A stretch of 64,000 bases of DNA, taken from Solea solea. Taxonomy: Eukaryota > Chordata > Actinopteri > Pleuronectiformes > Soleidae. Shown piece by piece: positions 1 through 13,300 of this stretch; positions within the stretch are counted from its first letter, which is position 1; each line of letters opens with the position of its first letter. A model generated the notes under the pieces. That model searched no databases, was not told the origin of the DNA, and saw only the letters and a program-made list of their open reading frames with translations. Where the stretch lies: assembly GCF_958295425.1 (NCBI RefSeq), contig NC_081154.1, forward strand, positions 806,001-870,000. Direction: 5' to 3'. Position numbers and translations under genes: made by a program.

Positions 1-3000
1 TTTGAGTGATTTTGGAAGACATACAATACTATGACTTTTTTGAGTGATTTTGGACGACATACTATACTATGACTTTTTTGTCTCATTTTGGACGACATGC
101 TGTACTATGACTTTTTTATCTCGTTTTGGACGACATACTATACTATGACTTTTTGTCATATTTTGGACGACATACTAACCTATGATATTTTTGACTGATT
201 TTGGACGACATGCTATACTATGACTTTTTTGAGTGATTTTGGACGACATACTATACTATGACTTTTTTGAGTGATTTTGGACGACATACTATACTATGAC
301 TTTTTTGTCTCATTTTGGACGACATACTATACTATGACTTTTTTGTCTCATTTTGGACGACATACTATACTAAGACTTTTTTGTCTCATTTTGGACGACA
401 TACTATACTATGGCTTTTTTGTCTCATTTTGGACGACATACTATACTATGACTTTTTTAAGTGGTTTTGGACGACATACTATACTATGACTTTTTTGAGT
501 GATTTTGGACGACATACTATACTATGACTTTTTTGTCTCATTTTGGACGACATACTATACTATGACTTTTTTGTCTCATTTTGGACGACATACTATACTA
601 TGACTTTTTTGTCTCATTTTGGACGACATACTATACTATGACTTTTTTGAGTGATTTTGGACGACATACTGACCTATGACATTTTTGACTGATTTTGGAC
701 GACATACTAACCTATGACTTTTTTGTCACATTTTGGACGACATACTATACTATGACTTTTTTGAGTGATTTTGGACGACATACTATACTATGACTTTTTT
801 GTCTCGTTTTGGACGACATACTATACTATGACTTTTTTGTCTCGTTTTGGACGACATACTATACTATGACTTTTTGTCATATTTTGGACGACATACTAAC
901 CTATGATATTTTTGACTGATTTTGGACGACATGCTATACTATGACTTTTTTGAGTGATTTTGGACGACATACTATACTAAGACTTTTTTGTCTCATTTTG
1001 GACGACATACTATACTATGACTTTTTTGTCTCATTTTGGACGACATACTATACTATGACTTTTTTGAGTGATTTTGGACGACATACTATACTATGACTTT
1101 TTTGTCTCATTTTGGACGACATACTATACTATGACTTTTTTATCTCGTTTTGGACGACATACTATACTATGACTTTTTTCATATTTTGGACAACATACTA
1201 ACCTATGATATTTTTGACTGATTTTGGACGACATGCTATACTATGACTTTTTTGAGTGATTTTGGACGACATACTATACTATGACTTTTTTGAGTGATTT
1301 TGGACGACATACTACACTATGACTTTTTTGTCTCATTTTGGACGACATACTATACTATGACTTTTTTGTTTAATTTTGGACGACATACTATACTAAGACT
1401 TTTTTGTCTCATTTTGGACGACATACTATACTATGACTTTTTTGAGTGATTTTGGACGACATACTATACTAAGACTTTTTTGTCTCATTTTGGACGACAT
1501 ACTATACTATGGCTTTTTTGTCTCATTTTGGACGACATACTATACTATGACTTTTTTAAGTGGTTTTGGACGACATACTATACTATGACTTTTTTGAGTG
1601 ATTTTGGAAGACATACAATACTATGACTTTTTTTGTCTCATTTTGGAAGACATGCTATACTATGACTTTTTTGACTGATTTTGGACGACATACTATACTA
1701 TGACATGTTTGACTGATTTTGGACGACATGCTATACTATGACTTTTTGACTGATTTTGGATGACCTATGAGTGTCTACAAAGTTTTACATAAGTGTTTGT
1801 TATTTTAACTAGATTGTATACATTACCTTTGGTTTAGTTGGCCTAGTGGTTTATGACACTTTAATTTATGTGCCAGCTTCCCCCAGGGGTCACCAGTTCA
1901 AATCCTGCTCCTGACAGACACCTAGGCAATTTTCGGTGATTTGGACGACATACTATGACTTTCTTGACTGATTTTGGACGACATACTAACCTATGACATT
2001 TTTGACTGATGTTGGACGGCAGACTAACCTATGACATTTTTGACTGATTTTGGACAACATACTAACCTATGACTTTTTTGTCACATTTTGGACGACATAC
2101 TATACTATGACTTTTTTGAGTGATTTTGGAAGACGTACAATACTATGACTTTTTTGAGTGATTTTGGACGACATACTATACTATGACTTTTTTGTCTCAT
2201 TTTGGACGACATACTATACTATGACTTTTTTATCTCGTTTTGGACGACATACTATACTATGACTTTTTGTCATATTTTGGACGACATACTAGCCTATGAT
2301 ATTTTTGACAGTTTTTGGACGACATGCTATACTATGACTTTTTTGAGTGATTTTGGACGACATACTATACTATGACTTTTTTGAGTGATTTTGGACGACA
2401 TACTATACTATGACTTTTTTGTCTCATTTTGGACGACATACTATACTATGACTTTTTTGAGTGATTTTGGAAGACATACAATACTATGACTTTTTTGAGT
2501 GATTTTGGACGACATACTATACTATGACTTTTTTGTCTCATTTTGGACGACATACTATAATATGACTTTTTTGTCTCGTTTTGGACAACATACTATACTA
2601 TGACTTTTTTGTCATATTTTGGACGACATACTATACTATGACTTTTTTGTCTCATTTTGGACCACATACTATACTATGACTTTTTTGACTGATTTTGGAC
2701 GACATACTATACTATGACGTTTTTGACTGATTTTGGACGACAGACTAACCTATGACATTTTTGACTGATTTTGGACGACATGCTATACTATGACTTTTTT
2801 GTCACATTTTGGACGACATACTAACCTATGATATTTTTGAGTGATTTTGGACGACATACTATACTAAGACTTTTTTGTCTCATTTTGGACGACATACTAT
2901 ACTAAGACTTTTTTGTCTCATTTTGGACGACATACTATAATATGACTTTTTTGTCTCATTTTGGACGACATACTATACTATGACTTTTTTGTCATATTTT

Positions 3001-6000
3001 GGACGACATACTATACTATGACTTTTTTGAGTGATTTTGGACGACATACTATACTATGACTTTTTTGTCTTATTTTGGACGACATACTAACCTATGACTT
3101 TTTTGTCACATTTTGGACGACATACTAACCTATGACATTTTTGACTGATTTTGGACGACATACTAACCTATGACTTTTTTGTCACATTTTGGACGACATA
3201 TGAACCTATGACATTTTTGACTGATTTTGGACGACATACTAACCTATGACTTTTTTGTCACATTTTGGACGACATACTATACTATGACTTTTTTGAGTGA
3301 TTTTGGACGACATACTATACTATGACTTTTTTGTCTCATTTTGGACGACATACTAACCTATGACTTTTTTGTCACATTTTGGACGACATACTAACCTATG
3401 ATATTTTTGAGTGATTTTGGACGACATACTATACTAAGACTTTTTTGTCTCATTTTGGACGACATACTATACTATGACTTTTTTGTCACATTTTGGACGA
3501 CATACTAACCTATGATATTTTTGAGTGATTTTGGACGACATACTATACTAAGACTTTTTTGTCTCATTTTGGACGACATACTATACTAAGACTTTTTTGT
3601 CTCATTTTGGACGACATACTATAATATGACTTTTTTGTCTCATTTTGGACGACATACTATACTATGACTTTTTTGTCTCATTTTGGACGACATACTATAC
3701 TATGACTTTTTTGTCATATTTTGGACAACATACTATACTATGACTTTTTTGAGTGATTTTGGACGACATACTATACTATGACTTTTTTGTCTTATTTTGG
3801 ACGACATACTATACTATGACTTTTTGACTGATTTTGGACGACATACTAACCTATGACATTTTTGACTGATTTTGGACGACATACTAACCTATGACTTTTT
3901 TGTCACATTTTGGACGACATACTAACCTATGACATTTTTGACTGATTTTGGACGACATACTAACCTATGACTTTTTTGTCACATTTTGGACGACATACTA
4001 TACTATGACTTTTTTGAGTGATTTTGGACGACATACTATACTATGACTTTTTTGTCTCATTTTGGACGACATACTATACTATGACTTTTTTGAGTGATTT
4101 TGGACGACATACTATACTAAGACTTTTTTGTCTCATTTTGGACGACATACTATACTATGACTTTTTTGTCTCATTTTGGACGACATACTATACTAAGACT
4201 TTTTTGTCTCATTTTGGACGACATACTATACTATGACTTTTTTGTCTCATTTTGGACGACATACTATACTATGACTTTTTTGTCTCATTTTGGACGACAT
4301 ACTATACTATGACTTTTTTGTCTCATTTTGGACGACATACTATACTATGACTTTTTTGTCTCATTTTGGACGACATACTATGATATGACTTTTTTGTCTC
4401 ATTTTGGACGACATACTATACTATGACTTTTTTGTCATATTTTGGACGACATACTATACTATGACTTTTTTGAGTGATTTTGGACGACATACTATACTAA
4501 GACTTTTTTGTCTCATTTTGGACGACATACTCTACTATGACGTTTTTGACTGATTTTGGACGACAGACTAACCTATGACATTTTTGACTGATTTTGGACG
4601 ACATGCTATACTATGACTTTTTTGTCACATTTTGGACGACATACTATACTATGACTTTTTGACTGATTTTGGACGACATACTAACCTATGACATTTTTGA
4701 CTGATTTTGGATGACATACTAACCTATGACTTTTTTGTCACATTTTGGACCACATACTATACTATGACTTTTTTGAGTGATTTTGGACGACATACTATAC
4801 TATGACTTTTTTGTCTTATTTTGGACCACATACTATACTATGACTTTTTTGTCTCATTTTGGACGACATACTATACTATGACTTTTTTGTCTCATTTTGG
4901 ACGACATACTATACTATGACTTTTTTGAGTGATTTTGGAAGACATACAATACTATGACTTTTTTGAGTGATTTTGGACGACATACTATACTATGACTTTT
5001 TTGTCTCATTTTGGACGACATACTATAATATGACTTTTTTGTCTCGTTTTGGACAACATACTATACTATGACTTTTTTGTCATATTTTGGACAACATACT
5101 ATACTAAGACTTTTTTGTCTCATTTTGGACGACATACTATACTATGACTTTTTTGTCACATTTTGGACGAAATACAATACTATGACTTTTTTGAATGATT
5201 TTGGACGAAATACAATACTATGACTTTTTTAAAGGATTTTGGACGACATACTATACTATGACTTTTTTGACCAATTTTGGACGTCATACTATACTATGAC
5301 TATTTTGACTGATTTTGGACGACATACTATACTATGACTTTTTTGAGTGATTTTGGACGACATACTATACTAAGACTTTTTTGTCTCATTTTGGACGACA
5401 TACTCTACTATGACGTTTTTGACTGATTTTGGACGACAGACTAACCTATGACATTTTTGACTGATTTTGGACGACATGCTATACTATGACTTTTTGTCAC
5501 ATTTTGGACCACATACTATACTATGACTTTTTTGAGTGATTTTGGACGACATACTATACTATGACTTTTTTGTCTCATTTTGGACGACATACTATACTAT
5601 GACTTTTTTGTCTCATTTTGGACGACATACTATACTATGACTTTTTTGAGTGATTTTGGAAGACATACAATACTATGACTTTTTTGAGTGATTTTGGACG
5701 ACATACTATACTATGACTTTTTTGTCTCATTTTGGACGACATACTATAATATGACTTTTTTGTCTCGTTTTGGACAACATACTATACTATGACTTTTTTG
5801 TCATATTTTGGACAACATACTATACTAAGACTTTTTTGTCTCATTTTGGACGACATACTATACTATGACTTTTTTGTCACATTTTGGACGAAATACAATA
5901 CTATGACTTTTTTGAATGATTTTGGACGAAATACAATACTATGACTTTTTTAAAGGATTTTGGACGACATACTATACTATGACTTTTTGTCTCATTTTGG

Positions 6001-6655
6001 ACAACATACTATACTATGACTTTTTTGTCATATTTTGGACGACATACTATACTATGACTTTTTTGTCTCGTTTTGCAGGACATACTATACTATGACTTTT
6101 TTGTCATATTTTGTGACGACATACTATAATATGACTTTTTTGTCTTGTTTTGGAAGACATACTATACTATGACTTTTTTGAGTGATTTTGGAAGACATGC
6201 TATACTATGACTTTTTTGTCTCATTTTGGACGACATACTATACTATGACTTTTTTGACCAATTTTGGACGTCATACTATACTATGACTATTTTGACTGAT
6301 TTTGGACGACATACTATACTATGACTTTTTTGACTGATTTTGGATGACATGACTTTTTTGTCACATTTTGGACGACATGCTATACTATGACTTTTTTGTC
6401 ACATTTTGGACAACATACATAACATGACTTTTTTGTCTCATTTTGGACGACATACTATACTATTACTTTTTTCACTGATTTTGGACGACATAAATAACAT
6501 GACTTTTTGACTGGTTTTGGACGACATACTATGACTTTGACTGATTTTGGACAACATACTATACTTTGACCTTTTGGACTGATTTTGGACGACATGCTAT
6601 ACTTTGACTTTTTTGACTGTTTTGGACGACATACTATACTATGACTTTTTTGACT
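1..6655. repeat. 38-bp minisatellite (satellite-like) array, about 170 units
   Basis: Head-to-tail tandem array with a period of 38 bp. The core is TTTTGGACGACATACTATAC followed by TATGACTTTTTTG and a variable five-base block (TCTCA, AGTGA, ACTGA, TCACA or TCATA). A second common variant has ACTAACCTATGA in place of ACTATACTATGA. The array begins before base 1 and is broken by a non-repeat insertion at about 1757-1935. Units become more degenerate and irregular after about 6320, as is usual at array edges. Because 38 is not a multiple of 3, a reading frame passes through all three phases of the unit, which produces accidental open frames of about 70 codons; these are not genes. The array most likely sits in a myocd intron, because the first myocd exon seen, at 7332, is an internal one. 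Confidence 0.97.
1757..1935 (+). mobile_element. SINE-like insertion in the minisatellite (tRNA-like head)
   Basis: This is the only long stretch in the first 6.6 kb that does not follow the 38-bp unit. It contains a tRNA-like A box (GGCCTAGTGGTTTATGA, near 1840) and a B-box-like AGTTCAAATCCTG near 1893, about the spacing of a tRNA-derived SINE head. The cloverleaf is clearly degenerate. I infer a degraded tRNA-derived SINE or SINE fragment; the family is not determined. Confidence 0.5.
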
Positions 6656-7331
6656 CATGGTTTTATGCTTTTTAACTTCACTTTATGAATATATTTTAGC
6701 ACTAAACACTGATGACAAACTAAACAGAGACCTTTTCTTGGACATTTTCATGTTTATTAGTCCAAGGTGTTGAAAATTTCACATACACCACATCATATAT
6801 AAATTCACTTATATAAAATGCAAAAGTGAGTGGCCCAAAACAAGCGTGATCATGATTCAGTATGAATCCAGGTTTTTCTCTGGGAATAAATCCACAGAGA
6901 CCCACTTCGAAATACTTTCCCATCCTTGCTATATTCAAGAGGAACTTGTAAAAATGTAGTTCTTAAACTCTGAGCTTTACAAACAATCAAACAGAAAGAA
7001 AGAACTAACAGGACCGGATTTAAATGTTGTGAAAATGTTGAAAAACCTTATTTGAATTTGGCATATTAATATAAAGAGTTAATTCACATCAAACATAAAC
7101 AGTTTATTTGTTTCTGAACATTGTATAAAGCTGAAGTTTTGTATATTCCACCTGTAAATGTTATAAATGTTCAATAAATAAAGTTTGTTTTTAATCAAAC
7201 AGTAAGTAAACCTTGCTTTTCCAGGTAGAGACTCACCTGGGTGTTCCTGAACCACCAACATTTACAATTCTCGTCTCAGCTCTCTGACGCCCACTGCTGT
7301 CTGTCTGTTTCTCTGTCTGCTCTTCACACAG
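6656..7331. other. Intronic spacer upstream of first visible myocd exon
   Basis: AT-rich unique-looking sequence between the minisatellite and the splice acceptor at 7330-7331. No exon was recognised. Tandem AATAAA motifs occur near 7173. A pyrimidine-rich tract (near 7297-7330) leads into CACACAG, the acceptor of the next exon. Confidence 0.5.
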
Positions 7332-10300
7332 TAAACCAGGGAAAGTTCCCAAAGCAGGAGGACTCGTACGCGTTCGAGGAGGACAGCAGCAGCGAGAGTC
7401 TGTCTCCGGAGCAGATCCACAGCGACGAGTCCCAGGGTTCGGCGTGTCCTTCGTCCGATGCAGTGGGCAGCGCACCATCCTCGTCCTCCTCGCCTGCCCT
7501 CACCAGTACCCCACAGGTAAAAAGACCAGTGTCCTGGTTGTTTGTCTTCACAAAGCTTTGGTTATCCTGCCCTCCTGTGGTGACTCAGTGTAACTGTATC
7601 TCTGCACTGACCGTTGCCACATTCCTTCCTCTGTGACATCATCATCATCACTCCAACTGCCACCGTCCTAACCCAACGGTTGCCCGACACAGACACGAGC
7701 CAGAACAAGAGTTTTGTTTATGTCTTTTTGTTTCTCCGACAGTTTCCAACTTTGAAAATGTTTCAAGGATAATCAATCTGTTTGGATTAAAACATCAGAG
7801 TCAACTTCAACACCTTCTGAAGAATAAATCCCAGTAGATAAGATTATTTATTCAAGGAAATTATAGTTACCATCAGTTATTTTTGCACATACGCTAATAT
7901 CTGCCCCCAGGGAGCAATAGGGGGATTGGGAGCACCAGCCCTCTGGCTACCATCCCAATTCCTTATTAACACTTTATAAACGATTAAAAATAAGTTTTCA
8001 ATCAACTATTGATCTGAGTCTCACTATTTGGCAAGATCCTGTTCCAAAAAACATGCTAATAAATGCTAAAGTAAACAATTCTGCCAAAGCCCAAATGAAC
8101 TTAAGTGGGAGTGGACACCAGTGTGATTGACAGCTGGTGTCGTCCAATAGGAGCTTGGTTGCAGGTGATGTCTGAAAAACAGTGTAAATATGAGTCCTAT
8201 ATGCTGGTTTTGTCTGTGAACAGGGAGGTGCAACCAGAGACCCAACAGAACAAAGTCAGGATGAAGGACTGTCCAGCACCAACAACAGCCTGGCTACTCC
8301 CCCAATACCTGTCCCCGCTATCGTCAAGGTGAGCAAAGTCTTTAAGACGCATTAAAAACGAGTTACGAACATCAACCTCGCATGCTCACATCATCTCGCC
8401 TTCTCAACGTCCCACAGTCCAAGACGTCGGACAAGAACCGGCACAAGAAACCCAAAGATGTGAAGCCCAAAGTGAAGAAGCTCAAGTACCACCAGTACAT
8501 TCCTCCTGACCAGAAGGCAGAGAAGTCCCCTCCACCCATGGACTCGGCCTACGCTCGCCTCCTGCAGCAGCAGCAGCAGCAGCTCTTCCTGCAGCTGCAG
8601 ATCCTCAGCCAGCAGAAACACTCGCACACACACTCACAGAGTCAGCAGCAGCAGCAGCAGCATGCACACACTCTGCAGGTCCAGCAGAGGCAGCCAGCGT
8701 TCAGCTACCAGCCTCACCCGCAGGTCCAGACCCAGAAGTAAGTCGCAAAAGCTCAAGAAATACAAAAATAATATCAATTTACCAGCTTTTTCCTGGGGCT
8801 TTTGAATACATGATGTCACAGTCGTCACTGATGAAGCTGAATCAAGTACTTGACCAAAGGCTTTTGACCCTCAAAGGCCAGATTTCAGCTGATCCTAGCT
8901 AGGATTGAACCAAGAACCTTTCAGGTTGACGTTCTCCCAACTGATTGCCTTTGAGAAAAAAAAGGGTCTGTTCACTTTATTTGCTGATGAAGACGATGTG
9001 AAGATGCCACAATCTAGGATTGAACCAAGGAAGTACCTCAAATTTTTCTGATCTGAGCTTTTCTCAGGATTAAGTGAGTTTGGTTTGGCTTTCAGCTCCA
9101 TACTCTAAGGTCTAGTGTGTAAGAATTGGTGACATCTAATGGTAAGAGTGCAGATTGCAACAAGCAGAAGACTTACCCGTAGCTTTTTTCCGTCGCTTCA
9201 GGGAACTACAGTGGTCATCTTTTGATTGCTCCAAATTTACACCGAATTCAACCATCTACATTTATCCAGGCTTAGGACCAGCACTAGTTTACGCCTGCAT
9301 TCACATGGGCTGGATTTATTAAGCAATTTTGTGGTTAAGTGTCTTGCCGAGGGGCACATCAGACTTATAAATAAACTTCATATTTACCTCCACATTACTT
9401 CGAGTGATCGGTCCATTTCCATTGTGTGGTTGTAGAGGATCCAGTGAGCAGATATCGGTGTGCGGCTCCAGTGGTCCGTCCAGCACGGTCAACAGCAACT
9501 CCTCCTCTCCAGTGAAGAGCACACATCCCAACCAAAGCAACATCTCAGCTGTCAAACCTGGCTCACTGCCGGCCAATCTGGATGACCTGAAAGTAGGTGT
9601 TCAAGCAATTCAGACTATCAAATGTCCACCGTGTAAGAAATGCTCCCATCTTAAACATCTCTTCTCTGGAAGGTTTCAGAGCTCAGGCAGCACCTTCGTA
9701 TCCGCGGCATGCCTGTCTCAGGCACCAAGACCACCCTCATCGAGAGACTCCGACCCTTCAAGGACTCCAACACTGGCTCCTCGCCATCAGGCTCCTCTGA
9801 CATCACTACAGTGACCTTCCCCATCACACCCACAGGGTCCTTGTCCTCCTACCAGTCCCCGTCCTCCTCCAGCGCCTTATCTCAGGGAGGCTACTACCCG
9901 TACCCGAGCACTTCCTCCACCCCTCCCATCTCTCCGGCCTCCTCGGAGCTCTCCCTCAGCGGCTCGCTCCCCGACAGCTTCAGCGACGTCCCCATGTCCT
10001 CGCCGACGCAGTTCGGCCTGCAGCCGTCGCCGGCTCAGCTCAGCATGGAGGACGGCGGAGGACAGAGGGCGGGGAACGTGGACGGCGTGGAGGCGGAAAA
10101 AGATAAAATGCTGGTGGAAAAGCAGAAGGTGATCGAGGAGCTGACGTGGAAGCTGCACCAGGAGCAGAGACAGGTGGGTTTGAAGTGACAGAATAAAGAT
10201 AAAGAATAAATGAAAGACATATTTTGACATCTTGACACCACGCTTGTGCAGGTTGAAGAGCTGAAGATGCAGCTCCACAACAGGAAACGCTGCTACGGAG

Positions 10301-13300
10301 CAACGCAGGACGCCGTCCCGCCTTCATCTCACCCGTCCATGCTCCGTCAGCAGACTCCAGCCATGATGAGCCAACACTTCTTTGGCGTGACCATCAAGCA
10401 GGAGCCCATGTCCCTGTCTACTAGCTGTCCTCTGTCCTCTCCAAAACAGTTGAAGAGTCCTCCCGCAAGCTGCGTGGAGGACGTGGGACACTGCAACACG
10501 TCCATGTCGTGTATGGACACTGCCCCGTCCTCCGGTGGCCCCCCCGCCATGTCTGCCTTCCTCAGTCCAGAGTGCTCACCCACAGAATCACCAAATGGAA
10601 AGACCTGCAGAAGTCCTCAACCGCCATCCCCTAATAACCCCTACCTGCTGTCGCCTCACCCCCACACCCCGGGCAACAATCGAGCATCCAACATGCAGGT
10701 AGGAATTATCTTTAGTAACTCTCCTCTCGAGTTAGAAGGAAAATGTGATAAACCAAGTCAAGGAACCAGATTTTAGCCATTACAAGAAAAGAAGCTAAAG
10801 CATGTTTTCTGCTTCATCTCGTCATTAAAACTGCCTTTGTTTTGCTTCTGCTTATTAACCCTTAACAAAGCCCATAGAGAAAAACAGTGATTTTTTTATT
10901 ACAGCACGCACGAGTTGTTGATCCACCGCTGCCTCTATCGCTAAGTCCAAATGTGTTATTCTGTGAGTTCGGCTTTTGAAATCCTTAATTTGGAATTACT
11001 TCAGTGGCTTAAATTTGCCCAAACGAAGAAGACCAGCAACTCCTGTGTCCCTGTGAGCTAAAATAGCTGATTTTCTCAATGGACTTGGGTGCGGATTAAA
11101 AAGTAATAGAAACATCAGTTTCCTCTTAAGAAATGGTTGTGTAAAGACTGTTTCTAATACAAATATGGTGGTTAACACCTTGAACACATGAATTACTATG
11201 GTCTCTTGGTCTTCGTCCAGATGCAGCAGAAGAGTGGTGGACAGACGGTGAACTGCTCTTACGCCTCTGACCACAGAGTTCTTCAGGGAGACTTTCCCTC
11301 CTCGGCCGACTGTGGCCTGAACCACAGCGTCTTAGTCAAAGCCGAGAACCACAACATGCAGACAAAGGTACGTCCACTCAATCACTCACTCACTCACTCA
11401 CTCAGTCATTCATTCATTCATTCATTCACATGCTCTTACAGTGTTCGTCTGAATCACCTCACGTTTTTCTTCTTTCCATTAATTTGTGATCTGTCCGATT
11501 TAGGGCTGCAACGGTTATTATTATTAATATATAAGCGATCGACCATTTTGATAGTGTGAATATTTTCTTTGCTCCATTCGAAAAAAGAAATCATTCAAAC
11601 TGAAACGGGACAATCGAGAAAATCATCAAATTGATAAAAATAGTGAGTTGCAGCTCTAGTCTGATTCTACATGATCGTCTCTGTGTCATTATATCACCAC
11701 TCTTTACACGTCTGTCCGTCTCTCACGTCAGTTACTCCTTCACCCGAATACGACGCCCAACTTTCCTCACAGTCAAATGTTTAATCAATGGGATCATGGG
11801 ATCTTTTTTTACGTAGCTAATGTCACTTTTCACCTATCTCTCATGTAGATGTCAGTATTGCCCTCTCCTCGGCATGTTGACCATAAAAGCCAGGTCTCTT
11901 CCCCTGCCTTCAGTAGCTCAGATTCAGATGCATCTGACTTAAGACAGCCCCCGTGCTATGAGGATGCAGTGAAGCAGGTAAAACTGAAATCTGTGCTAAA
12001 GCTCCGTGGATTATTTAAATGGCTGGCCAGAGATCATTTTTTTTTCTGCATTTGACCTGTCAGCGTTGCTGTAACTCCCACTTCTTCTTCTTCTTCTTCC
12101 CTCCTCTTCTTTTATTTTGTTCTTTTTCCATCTGTCCACCACCCTCTGCTGCACCTCTTTTAATTCATCCATTCGCTTTGTTCACAGCACTAACTTTTCA
12201 CCCTTCATCAGGTCTGCAGCTCACTGGTGTTTACATGGCGGCAGATGTTTTTTCGAAAGTTTAATTAAACAAGAAACTGATTCAATTAAATGTATTGTTT
12301 TTCCAGGCTGTAAATATGTGCTGCAACACAGAAATGTAAAATATGTAGTTATGTAGTTAAATATTACAAAGTTTGCCCATTACAAAATAATAAATGACTG
12401 AAAAATATTACATTTTTAAAAAAAAAATTCTGTCAAAAGAGAGACAAAAGTTGAGGCTAAACATGATAGTGTTTGATGTGGGACGTTAAGCTACAAACTT
12501 GCTAACCTAGAAAAGCTATGATGATGCAGCGAGTATAGCAACCCAGCCAGCTAGCTAAAAAACACAATATAATTTGATGAGAGAGGCTAAGCTACACATT
12601 TGCTAAACAAGGAAAAACTGCAATGATACAGCAAGTATCACAACCTAGCCAGCTAGCCAAAAGACACAAAATAATTTGATGAGGGAGGCTAAGTTACAAA
12701 CTTGTTAAACTAGATAAGCTATGATGATGCAGCAAGTATAGCAACCTAGTCAGGTAGCTTGTTTGATGAGGGAGGCTAAGCTACAAATTTGCTAAACAAG
12801 AAAAGCTACGATAATGGAGAAGTATAGCCAACTAGCTTAAAGACACAGTAGTATTTGATGAGAGAGACCAGGCTAACAGCTTGCTAACCTCATGAAGCTA
12901 ACACTAAGACCTAAAAAACCTTCTACTTAAAAAAAATCTAAAGTAATATCTACAAGTCGTAGTTCCTACACCATCCACCTGAATTTAGAGAAAAATGGAC
13001 ATTGTCATATATTAAAACTTAATTCACAAAAACCTACTTTCTTCTTACAAGGTCTTGCGTATCATAATGTACAGAATGCCTAGACTTTGGTAAATCGTAG
13101 ACCTCAGGTCGGATAAACCTGGGTTTCATGTTGTCTAGAACACAAAATTGTGAGTTACAATGAAGACTTTTGCTACACAATATAGTTAAAGTTTCACCTA
13201 AACGATACAGAAACTTTCCTCTGCAAGTCTGAGTTAACTGCTTGAAAGCTTTACATGTAAAATCTGTAATTTAACGACATTCACATTTTTCGTTCACTAA

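Noticed and set aside
1..6655. Possible CRISPR-like array or repeat-protein gene
   Set aside because: Units are directly contiguous with no unique spacers, the setting is a vertebrate genome, and the 38-bp period rotates the frame; open frames of about 70 codons are a by-product.
7160..7185. Gene end marked by tandem AATAAA
   Set aside because: It lies in an AT-rich intron with no coding exon before it inside the window; not enough to call a transcript end.
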